From NCBI GenBank assembly GCA_949317995.1, contig OX439045.1, forward strand, positions 10,524,174 through 10,588,173: 64,000 nt of DNA, given 5' to 3'. The notes beneath the pieces are model-generated. The model made no database searches. It was not told the origin of the DNA and saw nothing but the letters and a program-made list of their open reading frames with translations. Shown one piece after another: positions 1-10,740 of this stretch. The stretch comes from Acholoe squamosa (Eukaryota; Annelida; Polychaeta; Phyllodocida; Polynoidae). The stretch's first letter is position 1. The number at the start of each line of letters is the position of its first letter. The translations under genes were made by a program, and so were the position numbers.

Positions 1-311
1 AAAGAAGTCACGCTCTGCTTCACCATTCAACTTGCACTCACCACATTAGTCTGAAAAGTCACCTGCCTTGTTTAAAACAGAGAGAGCTGCACTATCAGGT
101 ACCTACTCATGTCACACACTCTATAGTATATTATACTGACTGACTTCTCCCAACTAGGTACCTACTCAAATCCCCCTTTTTTAGCACTGTACTTGAATGA
201 CCACTTGTGAGCAACAAAAGGGACAAGTTATAGCTTCATGAAAAGAAAGGACTGGAAATGAGGGCATTTTTAGCCAGCTCTTCCTTTTACTATAGGAGCA
301 ACACCCTCCTG
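1..311. repeat. M1 MITE, copy 1, cut by window edge
   Basis: This is the right-hand part of a short inverted-repeat element. It matches the body and right end of the complete copy at 354-712 almost base for base, including the segment with GGTACCTACTC and the terminal run ending GCAACACCCTCCTG at 311. The left end lies before the window. It has no coding capacity. Confidence 0.75.
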
Positions 312-353
312 TACTGTAGCTCACTATGTAGTCACTGGTATGGAGTCATTTCT

Positions 354-712
354 CAGGAGGGTGTTGCTCCTCTTGTAAAAAGAGCTGTGAGTATGTACCC
401 TCTTTTCTAAACAAGTCATGCACTGCTTCACCAAAGTACTTGCACTCACCACATCAGTCTCAGAAGTGGCCTGCCTTGTTTAGAACAGAGAGAGCTGCAC
501 TATCATGTACCTACTGATGTCACACACTCTATAGTATACTGACTGACTTCTCCCAACTAGGTACCTACTCAAAGGTGGCTTTTGTAGCACCGTACTTGAA
601 TGACCACTTGTGAGCAACAAAAGGGACAAGTTATAGCTACATGAAAAGAAAGGACTGGAAACAAGGGCATTTTTAGCCAGCTTTTCCTTTTACTATAGGG
701 GCAACACCCTCC
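354..712. repeat. M1 MITE, complete copy
   Basis: A 359-bp element. The left end CAGGAGGGTGTTGCTCC (from 354) is the inverse of the right end GGGGCAACACCCTCC (to 712), and the similarity continues inward through a GTAAAAAGAGCT / TTCCTTTTACTATA stretch. Another copy lies at 43,851-44,193 and a truncated one at 1-311. It is a non-autonomous DNA transposon by structure. I could not define a target-site duplication, so the superfamily is not assigned. Confidence 0.75.
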
Positions 713-2617
713 ATACATCCCACTATGATTCTTAAAGACTGGGGTAGAGGACTGTATTCCATGATTAAGCCCAAAAGAACCATCTGATGGTTCACATATA
801 ACCTTTTTTTCTGTTCACAAACTAAATATTCTATGATCAATAGAATAATATCTACTAGTAAACTTACTAACTGTTCAATACTGCCATGACGCCCATGAGT
901 CGCCCAGAAATGTGTCAATTTGTGTTAAGCCTCTGACTGTTTTTGATTATTTGTAATGTCCCAGACTGCTGGCTAGGAAAGAATATTTTGATAGAGATCT
1001 ATGGAATTGAGTTGTCTCAGGGTAAGAAATTGTATGAACTAATGCAAAATGCATTCTCATCAAACAGCCTATTCATGAAATCAAATATCACCCTATTCTT
1101 TGTCTACAAGCAATGGGAATGGCTGAATAGTTTCTTTATGTCCTTGCATTCTTGCATAAATTGAATGATGTCTCACTGTTGTCAGATAAATTATATCGTT
1201 TAACTTCACTTTTTTACTAGAATAATGGTTTGAGTTATTATATAACTTCGGTTCAGTTCGAGATATGTCAATATCAAGCAAAACCAGACAAGTTAGCTCG
1301 GGTTAGTGCAACCGGCACATGTTTATTTCAGGATTACATAAGTTCGAAGTGGCGCTATGAAGATAGCTCTGTTCTCTTCAGGTGTTGTCCTGGCTGCAGC
1401 CAGAAACCAACTGAGCTCACTACGCGGTCCCAGGTAGGGACTGGAGCAGCGAAGACTAGTGCTGCCACCACCCCATAGTGGCCAAAGATCGAAGCGACCT
1501 CTGGTCCCACCATTGCTAACTGCACCGATCGACCTGCCCCCTCGAATAGGGAGCAAACACTATATACAACGCTCCACGAGCCCCTACACTAGTCTGACAG
1601 GCTGTGCTGAATTTCCCTCTCCCATTCTGTAACTAATGAGAGGAAATTGTTCATGATGGTAATGTATAACAAAGTACTTCTCACCTATCCACCGATGTAA
1701 AACTGATGATGTGCCAGGAAGAAAGAAAGTAATACCAGCTCATCCTTGCTCAGTACCTCAATCAGGTAAATCCCATTTGACTGCAATTTCACTGCTTTGT
1801 CATCTAATCAAGTCAAATTGATCGAGTCATTCTCTAATAGATCGATTCCATGTAGAGGGGGTAATTTATGATAGGCTTCATTACAGACAATTAAATCCTC
1901 TCTAAAATGCTTCTTTTACACCCAAAACAACATCATCATATTTCAAAATTGCACTCTTCATAACAAATAGCTTAATCTCAATTTGCCATTACATTATAAC
2001 CTTTCCAATCACACAATTTAATCTTCTTTCCTCTCAGCACCCATACTTTTAAATTGTCCTTCAGTCAGTGATCGAAGCAATATTTCATCAAGGTATCAAT
2101 TTTTTTAGTATTACCAGTATTGTTTTTTGTTTTTACAGCTCGACTGACAACAATTTCATACTTAGATGTATATGTCTTGTAAAACCTCTCTCTATTTCTT
2201 ACAACCTAAAGAAATACCATCCAGTAGGGGAAGTTTGAATGTGATATCTATGACTTGGAGCCAACATATTTATGATAAACACTAACCAATTATCATACTT
2301 ATTCATCCCACATCTTTCGTATTAGCTGATCTATGCTGATTCAATTAATCCTTCAATAGGATGTACGACATTGATCTTTTCTCTTAAATAGCATCAATAT
2401 TTTGCCGTTTCCAAGTACTTCTCTCACATCTAGCTATGGGGTTTAAATAGCCAATGCATGAACATAGTGATAACAAGAAGTTGGTGATTAGTGCATAATT
2501 GATGATAGCTTTATTGTTCAAAGTACATGCTGGTTAGATGTTAACTCAGCAAGTAGCTAGTTGGTAATGTTGGCAGGTGTACTATAGCGCCTGGCTGTAT
2601 ATACACAATGACCATCT
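713..2617. other. Non-repetitive-looking spacer
   Basis: No convincing gene is visible. The stretch is AT-rich except for a GC-richer island at about 1,320-1,600. That island holds the weak exon candidate listed separately and is otherwise unexplained; it could be an old LTR or repeat remnant. Confidence 0.4.
1332..1433 (+). other. Weak candidate internal exon
   Basis: A 102-nt (34-codon) open stretch lies between an acceptor-like TTTATTTCAG and a donor-like CAG|GTAGGG. The reading frame contains the cluster CCPGC and is phase 0 at both ends. The local GC content is higher than in the flanks. Nothing identifies a protein family and no partner exons were found, so chance or a transposon remnant is at least as likely as a real exon. 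Confidence 0.15.
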
Positions 2618-2977
2618 GGAGACCATTCCTTAAGGTGCTACGACCACATACCACCACTACGACCTGAGACCCCCAGGAATAGTGCAGGTGATCGTAGTCA
2701 CTGCACTACGACTGCTCTGTACGATCACCACCTATGCAATAATTACATAAGTTTTGGTAGAGCAGTCATACTGGTGCAGGCATTAGAACCAATTATCTCA
2801 CGATTCTGGCCTATACAGTGCCTTTTTGGTCATAACCCCAGTTCCTTATCCAGCCATAACGCACTCTGAGACCTTTTCTTCGTCTTCAAGAAGCTGCTGG
2901 TTTCAATCCGGACTTGTTATTAAATTGGAGAAGTATACAAAGTCAACTCCTCCATACATTTCCAGTTAAAAACGTTT

Positions 2978-3055
2978 AGGTTCAACAAGGAATCCATCCC
3001 CGGCCGCTGAGGCAGGAGGTGAGCTCGCTGTCCACTATACCAAGGCGACCGGTGC
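2978..3055 (-). repeat. tRNA-like segment of R1, copy 1
   Basis: Read on the minus strand, this holds TGGTATAGTGG, a good fit to a tRNA A box, followed about 40 nt later by GGATGGATTCC, a degraded B box. It is the counterpart of 22,631-22,697, where the T-arm is better preserved. This looks like a tRNA-derived Pol III promoter inside a repeat rather than a working tRNA: no acceptor stem pairing is evident. Confidence 0.4.
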
Positions 3056-3682
3056 TAGAAACCAATGTCCATCAAGTATTTGAAAAATTTTTCCGACATA
3101 CCTGATGTTTACAGACCTCGTTAGCATAGATTTCAATGGTGCCAGGTGGAGTTATTAACAGAGAACCATCCTTAGATATCCTATATGAACGTGCCATGCC
3201 TAATTTCTCCATTTTCTTCGAAATAGATAAGAATCCAATCATTTTCCATAGCGATACAAGTCGGGACCCGTCCCGTATGGCCATTTCTTGTTCGACGTGT
3301 GGTTGACCTAGTTCTTACATCCGGGCACCTACCAGCATCGTCAACAATACGAAATGGCCGTGTACCGGGCCTTGTGCGTTGGAGCGGTATGGAAAATCAA
3401 TGGATTCTTGTTTATTTCGAAGAAAATGGATACCAAATGTAGGCGAACACCAACTAGAGATCATATATTTGGCGGTGTTAGAAGAACAGGGCTGGACATG
3501 CTTGGATTCTACCCGAAAAATGTGTGTAAAGGTGGAGATATGTCGGACAGAGTGACAACATAGCCACGACGGCTTGGCAAACCGTGCGGATAGCATGCAC
3601 TTACAAAATGTCTTCTCCCCTTATTAAATACAGGGTTATACGGTAAGAAATTAATACAAAATGGAGAAGAATGTGAGATAAA

Positions 3683-3808
3683 CGCCTTAATGTATGTTAT
3701 GGGAATGCACTCGTGGATTTACGGGTTAATAATAATCCACTCCCCCTTCGGGGTCGTGGATTATTAACCCGTAAATTCACTCGTGCGTTCCCATAACATA
3801 CATTAAAC
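3683..3808. repeat. Long hairpin at the end of R1, copy 1
   Basis: A near-perfect inverted repeat with arms of about 50 nt (TGTATGTTATGGGAATGCAC... and its inverse) around a small centre, CCCCCTTCGGGG. In the other R1 copy the same position holds a hairpin of similar size whose arm sequence is largely different. Confidence 0.8.
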
Positions 3809-3902
3809 GCATACTAATGCATGATACTGTAATGGCCTTATTTTAAGGTCTGCCACTACGATTCAAAGTACAGCAGTCATAGTGTGTTAAGAAATGACCT
3901 CC

Positions 3903-4479
3903 AGGTGTACATATCAACTCTAGCAGTAGGATGTGGTACTACTGCATATATATTATAGGCAACTACAGTGTAGTTGGCAATAATGGGTGATATATGTAGT
4001 ATAATGTACAATATAGTAATGAAGTAAAAGCGGCCGAGTTCTCTACTCATCACACTTTAACTCATGTACCTGCCATATGGAAGCCATTAACCTAGTAAAT
4101 AAGTGATTCAAAGTCCCCTAAAGAGGAAGTAATGCCTCATGATTTAAAATCATGGCCCAACAATATAACCATAAGGCATCAGGCATTGCATTATGCACCT
4201 TCGGAGACTGTATTATCACTAAAAAGACCTCTAACTATGAATCTTGACCACCACACTGATAGTATGCATTATTCCATGGCAATCTTGGAATCTAAAGGGA
4301 ACACTGACCTCATTCTTTACGGCTAATCCACGTAATCTCAATGGAATGAACAAAAGCTTTGTTCTCTTCACTCACAATGCATTGCACAATAACTAAGAAA
4401 TTAGGGTACCACCAACCCCTCTCTTGTCAATTCAAAAGAGATAAGTTTTGCAAGGTTTGAGTCACTAGTGTCAATACCA
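3903..4479. other. Spacer, no gene seen
   Basis: AT-rich DNA with only short chance open frames. No repeat relationship inside the window was recognised. Confidence 0.4.
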
Positions 4480-5340
4480 TATTTTTTTGAGTAGTCGTAG
4501 GTTATGTGGCGCTCAGACCACTTAACAATTCTGAATGATAAGATAAATGTCACTGATTATTTAGGCTATGGTCAAAGTTCACAGAGGGCTGGTTCCTGTC
4601 TAAAAACTGTCCTATATTTTGGAAAATATACAGTTATTTATTTATAAATATAAAGTTATACGTCAGGAAATGATCCTGAGTGGATAGCCCCTTTCATGAT
4701 TCCCATTTCATCCTTAATTAAACCAATGTTTTAGCTCTCAAGATTCAAACTTTAGATGATAATCTACTAGAACATACTTTATAAGAAACTGAGTGAGTCC
4801 TCATCTATGGACAGTCCTCTTTTTATAGTGCCTGCTTAAACCCTAATTGCATTTCAACTTTTTTTTTCTCAGATGTACAATGATATTGATGCCTAGATCT
4901 TAATAAAATAACTTTTCAGGCAGTGATTTGCAAAGTGATTATAATGTTCTTAGGTCAAATGTGACAGCATTAGGCAGTGTTTTCTTTCAGCATCTGACGC
5001 GGCAGGCACCATATGTTAGGAGTTCACAGTCGCTTTATGATCGAATACAAAGGCAGTGGCCAATGGATAAAAGACTTATTTTCAGAGTGTTTATTTTGGA
5101 TGGATCGGCTCGCTAGCTGCCAGTTCATCTGATTCTTCCACTTGCTTAACACTATCCATCCACCCTCTCCCAGTAACAGGGACAGTTGCCTCACCAAAGG
5201 AACTTCAGAGAGAGATGTATTAGGGTTGCTTGTGGGAACCATCTGGTAGTTAGGATAGGGGTGATATAAGGATGGGTATTGAGGGGACTTGCACTGTCAT
5301 CAGTGTCATATCTCTCTCACATAACACATACTTTCAGTTG
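4480..5340. repeat. Duplicated block A, copy 1
   Basis: Matches 8,340-9,240 (partly), 37,820-38,640 and, for its most conserved core, about 50,590-50,690. The core includes CTGATTCTTCCACTTG..TAACACTATCCA and a downstream AAGGAACTTCAGAG motif. On the minus strand the core reads a tryptophan-rich string (GW..L.KWKNQ) in all four copies, but indels between copies break longer frames, so I treat it as non-coding duplicated DNA. Confidence 0.6.
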
Positions 5341-5610
5341 GAGTCTCTACTTTGATGCATACAATTAGAGAATATACATGAACACTTGTGTGGGAAGGAG
5401 GTATTATGGGGTCTGAAAATGCATCATGGTAGTGTAGGTTATATCTGCTGTAACACAATTATCTTTTCATGTAACAGCAAGACCCTGTAGAGGTAGTAAA
5501 TATGTAATGGCGGCCAATTTTCCAGTTGTTAACCCTGCCTGCGTGATGGTCATCACTGTCCACAAACATGGCTGATGAGCAGCAAGGCCGTATCTGTAAT
5601 GGGGAGATGC

Positions 5611-5750
5611 ACTGAAAACCTGGAAGATCCGAAACTAGTCAGTGGTAACGACTCTACACTGAAAACCTGGAAGATCCGAAACTAGTCAGTGGTAACGACT
5701 CTACACTGAAAACCTGGAAGATCCGAAACTAGTCAGTGGTAACGACTCTA
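5611..5750. repeat. 47-bp tandem repeat made from a MITE end
   Basis: Three consecutive 47-bp units start at 5,611, 5,658 and 5,705, each beginning ACTGAAAACCTGGAAGATCC and ending GGTAACGACTCTAC. The first 33 nt of each unit equal the terminal inverted repeat of the M3 element that starts at 5,751. The array is therefore an amplification of the M3 end plus a 14-nt spacer. Confidence 0.9.
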
Positions 5751-6053
5751 CACTGAAAACCTGGAAGATCCGAAACTAGTCAGCTGTGACCACTTTGGGT
5801 CCTCAAGTTGACGATACCTAAACTACAGCTTTAGGTAGTCACAATGATGACTTTAAGTCATAATCCTGATGACCTGAGTCATCAGGATGACAATACTGAC
5901 AGTACAGAGTCATCATATTGACGACTCAGGTCATCAGGATGATGACCTAAAGTCATCATTTTGACTACCTAAAGTTGTAGTTTTAGGTATCGTCAACTTA
6001 AGGACCTAAAGTGGTCACTGCTGACTAGTTTTGGATCTTCCATGTTTTCAGTG
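5751..6053. repeat. M3 fold-back MITE, copy 1
   Basis: A 303-bp element that is an imperfect inverted repeat over nearly its whole length, with ends CACTGAAAACCTGGAAG and its inverse. It is flanked by TA on both sides (5,749-5,750 and 6,054-6,055), the target duplication typical of Tc1/mariner-type transposition. Inner sequence is built of GACGAC / GTCATC and CCTAAA..TTTAGG motifs that pair across the centre. Non-autonomous and non-coding. Confidence 0.85.
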
Positions 6054-6055
6054 TA

Positions 6056-6293
6056 GGTCCTCAGGTTGACAAAACCTAAAACTACAAATTTAGGTTTTCA
6101 AAATGACGACTTTAGGTCATCAGAATCGTCAGTATAACAATACTGACAATACAGAGTCGTCACACTGATTACAGAGGTCGTCAGGATGATTATCTAGAGT
6201 TGTGATTTTGACCACCTAAAGTTGTAGTTTTAGGTATTTTTAACCTGAGGACCTAGAGTCGTCCCTAGTTTCGAATCTTTCAGGTTTTCAGTG
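6056..6293. repeat. M3 fold-back MITE, partial adjacent copy
   Basis: Immediately after copy 1, starting GGTCCTCAGGTTGAC, is a second more diverged M3 body that lacks the first about 45 nt and ends TTTTCAGTG at 6,293. It is probably the remainder of an M3 element into or beside which copy 1 was placed. Confidence 0.7.
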
Positions 6294-6399
6294 ATGTCCC
6301 ATAGTTGTATATTGATATCATGATGGCTATACACAATGATATTGAAGCTACCACCTGGCTACTACAGACTGCACTACAGCTTAAGATTTTTAGCATTAT

Positions 6400-7470
6400 A
6401 TGTGGCTTATATCGTAATGAATTCGAAAAATATTGAAAAATGATTTATTGTCCCAGCTGCACTGTTGTCTAGATGAGAAAAACTTATAATGAGTTGCAAA
6501 GACTTCCTAACTTTCTATTATCTTGAGCAGATGGCTTCAGTATAGGCTTTTGTTAATACCATGAATGGCCTAAAATCAAATCATTTCTCAATCAGACTCA
6601 TTTCCATCTTTTTGTGCTTTCATACCCAGCATGAAGTCAGAGGCGTAGGAAGCAAATCTTCATTGGGGGGGTCCGGCGAGGGCACCATCGCGACTACCTT
6701 GAATTGTAGGCTGATGCGTGATGGCGTCTATATATGTGTATTTAGAATTCATATAGAAAAGTGATTTTTGGTAAATTTGGATCTGACTTTAGGCTCAGAC
6801 CCCCATTCTCCCTATGACATCACCATAATAATCTAATTTGAGATGTAAAGTTTTAGCTTCTTTTCCATTGTGTTTATGAGTTCTTGGAAAATATTGGGGG
6901 GGCCCAGACATACTCAGGCCCCACCTCCTTCATGATTGAGGGGGCCCAGGCCCCCCTGGCCCCCCCTTTTCCTACGCCCCTGTGAAGTATTGACATCTAA
7001 TAACACTTTCCAATTTTCAGATGCATAAGTCAATCCAGTGTTGATTTCTTCCCATTTCGTAAATAATTATAGGAAATTGGCATAAAGTTATTATGAATTG
7101 AGTAGATTTTTATCCTTTGTTTGTGTTTACAATCGGGAATTGGTGAGGTATTGTACCATCAAAACAACACTTCAATAGTCATCAGATTAAAAGATCAATG
7201 CCACCGAAAAGCTGTTTCCTACTGTCAAAGTACACTTATTGAAAGAGGTATACTTCTAGCTGTAAATTCCCATTGATAAGTTCAAATACACAATCACTCA
7301 AAATTCTTTATAGCTTGAAAATATTCTCATGTTGCATGATTTAATAGCAATTTGTAAAGAATCAAAATGATAAAGATATCCCTTTGGTCTTGTGCAATGA
7401 AGACAATTTAATCAAAGAGAAATTTACAATATCTCATGAAGAGAAAAGATTCATATCAGCTTAGGCCAAA
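6400..7470. repeat. Duplicated block B, copy 1 (interrupted by M4)
   Basis: Shares order and wording with 9,740-10,420 and 25,680-26,300: a GAGCAGATGGCTTCAG segment, a TTTCTTCCCATTTCG..TAATTATAGGAA segment and a GATCAATGCCACC segment all have counterparts there. The M4 element is inserted at 6,638-6,982. No coding potential is seen. Confidence 0.5.
6638..6982. repeat. M4 inverted-repeat element with 6-bp target duplication
   Basis: A 345-bp element with ends CAGAGGCGTAGGAAG and TTTCCTACGCCCCTG (inverse, two mismatches). The bases directly outside are TGAAGT on both sides (6,632-6,637 and 6,983-6,988). The subterminal GGGGGG / CCCCCC runs also pair. The CAGNGGCGTAGGAA end is of a type common in hAT-like non-autonomous elements, but hAT duplications are usually 8 bp, so the superfamily is open. 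Confidence 0.8.
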
Positions 7471-7481
7471 TAAAAAAAAAG

Positions 7482-7834
7482 GTTTGTTTCCAGTTACTCG
7501 ACCGACCCTAGCAAAACAGGGCCGACCATAGAATTCTTTTTTATTTTGAGAATTTTTAAGAATTTTTGAAATTTTCTTTTCGATTTTTATGAATTTTTCA
7601 ACAATTTTTCATGGATATAATCTTTAGGTGTACAGGTAATGGCTGTATAAGACACATCTTTAGCATATATTTCACATTTCTTATTTTTTTGCCAATGTGC
7701 TTACCTTGATATAAAAAATCAGATAGGTTTGCCTATACATTTCTATGCAAAATCAAAAAAAAAAAAATCAAAAAAAAAAATAATCCGACCTACCAACCCT
7801 AGCTCTGTGAATCATGTAACTGGAAACACATGAA
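7482..7834. repeat. M5 inverted-repeat element
   Basis: Ends are GTTTGTTTCCAGTTAC and its approximate inverse GTAACTGGAAACACATGAAC; just inside are CGACCGACCCTAGC and a matching CCGACCTACCAACCCTAGC stretch. The middle is very AT-rich with poly-A runs near 7,757-7,780. Non-coding; no target duplication was resolved. Confidence 0.6.
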
Positions 7835-8339
7835 CTTTTTTGTCGGTCTTTTCCTTTCTGAATGAAGTAGATGACGCTGGAAATGACAGTATGTTATCAT
7901 CATATTTCAAAACTGTGCTCATGGTGTCGAAAGGTTTATTTCAATTTGCGCAGGTAAAACAAGTGTCTATTGTCCTCTATGGACACTTGGTAACATGCAT
8001 GAAGCATGGCGGCATCAGATGGTTGGAAGCAGGTAATGGCACACTCGATGCCCTGCTTTAGGTCACCTATGCAGACTGACTGATGTCATTCAGACAGCGT
8101 AGGGACAGTATCCTAAGGGTCCCCTGCTTTCTAGTTCTATTAGAGCTTGGAGTATGTTATATCGGTTCCTAACTGATCCCAGATCTTTTAGATTCCATTA
8201 TCACTGCACACCAATGGCCGATGAGACGCTGCTACACTGCATGTGACGTCATGACCTACTGTACTCAAATCGAGGCTATCCACTGTTAGTACACCCCCAT
8301 GTGCCTTGAAACAACATATTGCTCTTTGGTCATTTCGGC
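7835..8339. other. Spacer, no gene seen
   Basis: One 73-codon plus-strand frame (7,840-8,061) has no recognisable features. Nothing else is supported. Confidence 0.35.
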
Positions 8340-9240
8340 CAGTGACATCCAAAAATGGTCATGTGATCTGGGTCCTTGGAAGTAGCTATCCCTAAAGTAT
8401 GTTACCCATTTGAACCTAAATTCCATCATGATTTTTATGAGGTTACTTCACATTCATGACTGACACCATAGATGCTAATCCACTTCAAATACTTCTCAAG
8501 ACATGGAATGAGTGCTTTAAAGGTCCGCTTTGTATAGAGCCATTTCATTCCTCTGAAATTGGGCATTACATGCCTAAATGTCTACAAAATTAGTTTTCAG
8601 GGAGTGACTTTGTAATGTGATTATAATGCTCTTTAAGTCAAATGTGACAGGATTAGACTTAAGACTGGAACTTTATTTGCTAATCCACGTCAAAATAAAT
8701 TGTTTTTAAGAACAGTATTGCGTGCTTATGAATGGACGATCCACTATGTATTATCCTTGCTTCAACGTTTATTGCATTTCAACTTTTTCTCAAATGCAGA
8801 ATTACATTGCTGTTTAAATCTAAATGAAATAAATTTTCATGGAGTGATTTTCAATGTCAAAAGTGACAGGATTAGGCAGCGTGAGCTAAAACTCTCTGAT
8901 GTCTCACATACCATGTATTCATGCATTTATGTCTTTGGATGATTACGCCAAGATCTAAACCAAAGGATAAAAGACCTATTTTCAGTGCTTTGATTCTAGA
9001 TGGACCAGCCCACTGGCTGCCAGCTAATCCGATTCTTCCACTTGATTAACACTATCCAGCCATCCCCACTCTCAGTGACAGTGGCAGGGCCTTGCCAAAG
9101 GGACTTCAGAGTGAGATATATTGGGGGATATTTGTGGACACCACCCGAAGGTGAGGGTGGGAGTGATCTGAGGATATCATATCTCTCCGACAACATGCAG
9201 GAATGTTAGGGTCAATCTTACTATCAGCTTCATGTCAGAA
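8340..9240. repeat. Duplicated block A, copy 2
   Basis: Counterpart of 4,480-5,340 and 37,820-38,640, clearest from about 8,570 (GGGAGTGACTTTGTAATGTG) to 9,180 (CTGATTCTTCCACTTGATTAACACTATCC). Single-base indels relative to the other copies shift every long frame. Part of it recurs inverted at 9,359-9,460. Confidence 0.55.
8801..8900. repeat. Inverted-repeat arm, left
   Basis: This stretch (TTACATTGCTGTTTAAATC through GCTAAAACTCTCTGAT) is the inverse of 9,359-9,460 with few differences. The two arms lie about 460 bp apart. It may reflect a local inverted duplication within block A. Confidence 0.7.
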
Positions 9241-9358
9241 TACAAAAAAAGGAATAAAGGGACAGAGTTAGTGAGAATGATAGGCAAAGGAAGAGGTCGG
9301 TTTTATTAATGAAGTAAGGTTGGTTTTGTGGCTGGAGAGAGCTAAAAGGAATTACAGA

Positions 9359-9460
9359 ATCAGAGAGTTTTAGCTCACACTGCCTAATCCTGTCACTTTT
9401 GACATTGAAGATCACTCCATGAAAATTGATTTCATTTAGATTTAAACACCAATGTAATTC
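9359..9460. repeat. Inverted-repeat arm, right
   Basis: Inverse partner of 8,801-8,900. A minus-strand frame spanning it (9,230-9,538) is a by-product and is not called as a gene. Confidence 0.7.
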
Positions 9461-9739
9461 AATTGCAAAATGCACTGAAAACATGTGCCATACTAGGCAC
9501 TGCATCCTAGGATAACAACTACTTTGAAAGGTAGTCACGATCTCATTTGTATAGTCTAATAATATATGTCCATGCTACAATGCCCAACTCAGACTAACTT
9601 GGAGCCTGTGGTGGTATGTACATGTGAGGAGTGGGGACTGAGAGCTTACATTGCTTACTTGCTTACATGTAAGTTATGCTAGGCCAACATTTAGTCTGTC
9701 ATTATCAATTAACAAATGGTATCATTAAGAATTTACAAT

Positions 9740-10740
9740 AGTACGGTTTTCTGGGGAAAATGGCCAATTTATGTTATAAGATAAAATAGAAAATCTGAAA
9801 TTCTGATTCTTTGTGCCATCTACAGGTTTGCCTAGATGAGAAGAGTTTGATTTAAAAAATGGGATGATGAATACTTGTCTTTGGGTCTGAAGGCAGGGAT
9901 AATATTTTATTGAGAAAAGCAGATGACTTCAGCATGGCTCATGTCAATGCAGTGAATAGCCAATTGATAGAGGCAAATCTTTATTCCATTAGACTCATGT
10001 CCAACTTATCATGTTTTTATACTCAAGCCTGAATTCTTGGAATCCAATGACATTTTCTCATTTTTACATCAATGAAACGATCTAGCAATGATTTCTTCCA
10101 TCCTGTTATGTAGATAATAACAGGAACTTGATGTTCATGTCAGAGAAATGGCTCTGAGAAGAATACAGTTACCGGGTTATTTTCAGTAATTTTTATGATT
10201 TTTGCACTGTTGTTTGTCTAGTAATGGGGAATTGATGAGAATTTGTTTTGTTCATTCATTAGCAAAAATGAAGCAAGAGTCATTACATCAGATAGAAGAT
10301 CAACACCACTGACATGTATGGGAATTTAGTCCCATGTATGGATTTAGAAAACAAACAGAAGCATAATGTGCACTCAAAACTATTTTATTTGACAGTAGCT
10401 CTGTATACTAATTTTGCAAATTTTTATCTTCGTTTTGTTTCAAGGTGAGACTATAATTTGACAGATAATGACTAGAAGCTGCAAGAATCTTCTAGTCTAG
10501 TAATGAAGGGAAGTGGTCATGTTTATAGACTTTTAGACTTATAGAGTTTATAAACACATTCTAGAGGCGCTGAATTGTGAAATGTTAATATCTAAATCTT
10601 ATACTTATTGTAGATTCTCTTTAGGACTTCCAATCTTCTAAAGACAGCTTAATTTATAGGTCCTATAAATAACCCTTTTTAAAATTGATACCTGCAACTG
10701 AATACCAACATTATATTATTGATGAAACTAAATAGGTGAA
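9740..10740. repeat. Duplicated block B, copy 2
   Basis: Colinear with 25,660-26,355. Shared landmarks are GACATTTTCTCAT, CATCCTGTT.TGTAGAT.ATA and the AAATAGGTGAAC stretch at about 10,730, which is the empty counterpart of the SINE-like insertion at 26,366-26,520. No gene is visible. Confidence 0.65.

Larger units (their letters stand above)
2781..3826 (-). repeat. R1 composite repeat, copy 1
   Basis: This repeat matches 22,041-22,898 in opposite orientation over most of its length. In the minus-strand sense it contains, in order: a terminal hairpin (3,683-3,808), a unique segment, an internal fold-back (arms near 3,215-3,250 and 3,388-3,425), a tRNA-like segment (2,978-3,055), and an end reading TTATCTCACGATTCTGG when read on the plus strand. 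Its ends GCATTAG and CTAATGC are inverse to each other. Short open frames here belong to the repeat. The family is not recognised; the tRNA-like part suggests a SINE-type origin for one end. Confidence 0.6.
2618..3902. repeat. M2 MITE, split by R1 insertion
   Basis: The left end (GGAGACCATTCCTTAAGG, then GCTACGAC) and the right end (GCAGTCATAGTG, then TTAAGAAATGACCTCC to 3,902) are the two ends of the M2 family seen intact at 30,507-30,770 and 31,060-31,307. About 1 kb of R1 repeat separates them, so R1 inserted into a pre-existing M2 copy. M2 inner sequence includes several ACTACGACT / AGTCGTAGT motifs. Confidence 0.65.

Noticed and set aside
5611-5750. CRISPR-like array with 33-nt repeats and 14-nt spacers
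   Set aside because: The 14-nt spacer is the same each time, and the repeat is the end of a MITE.
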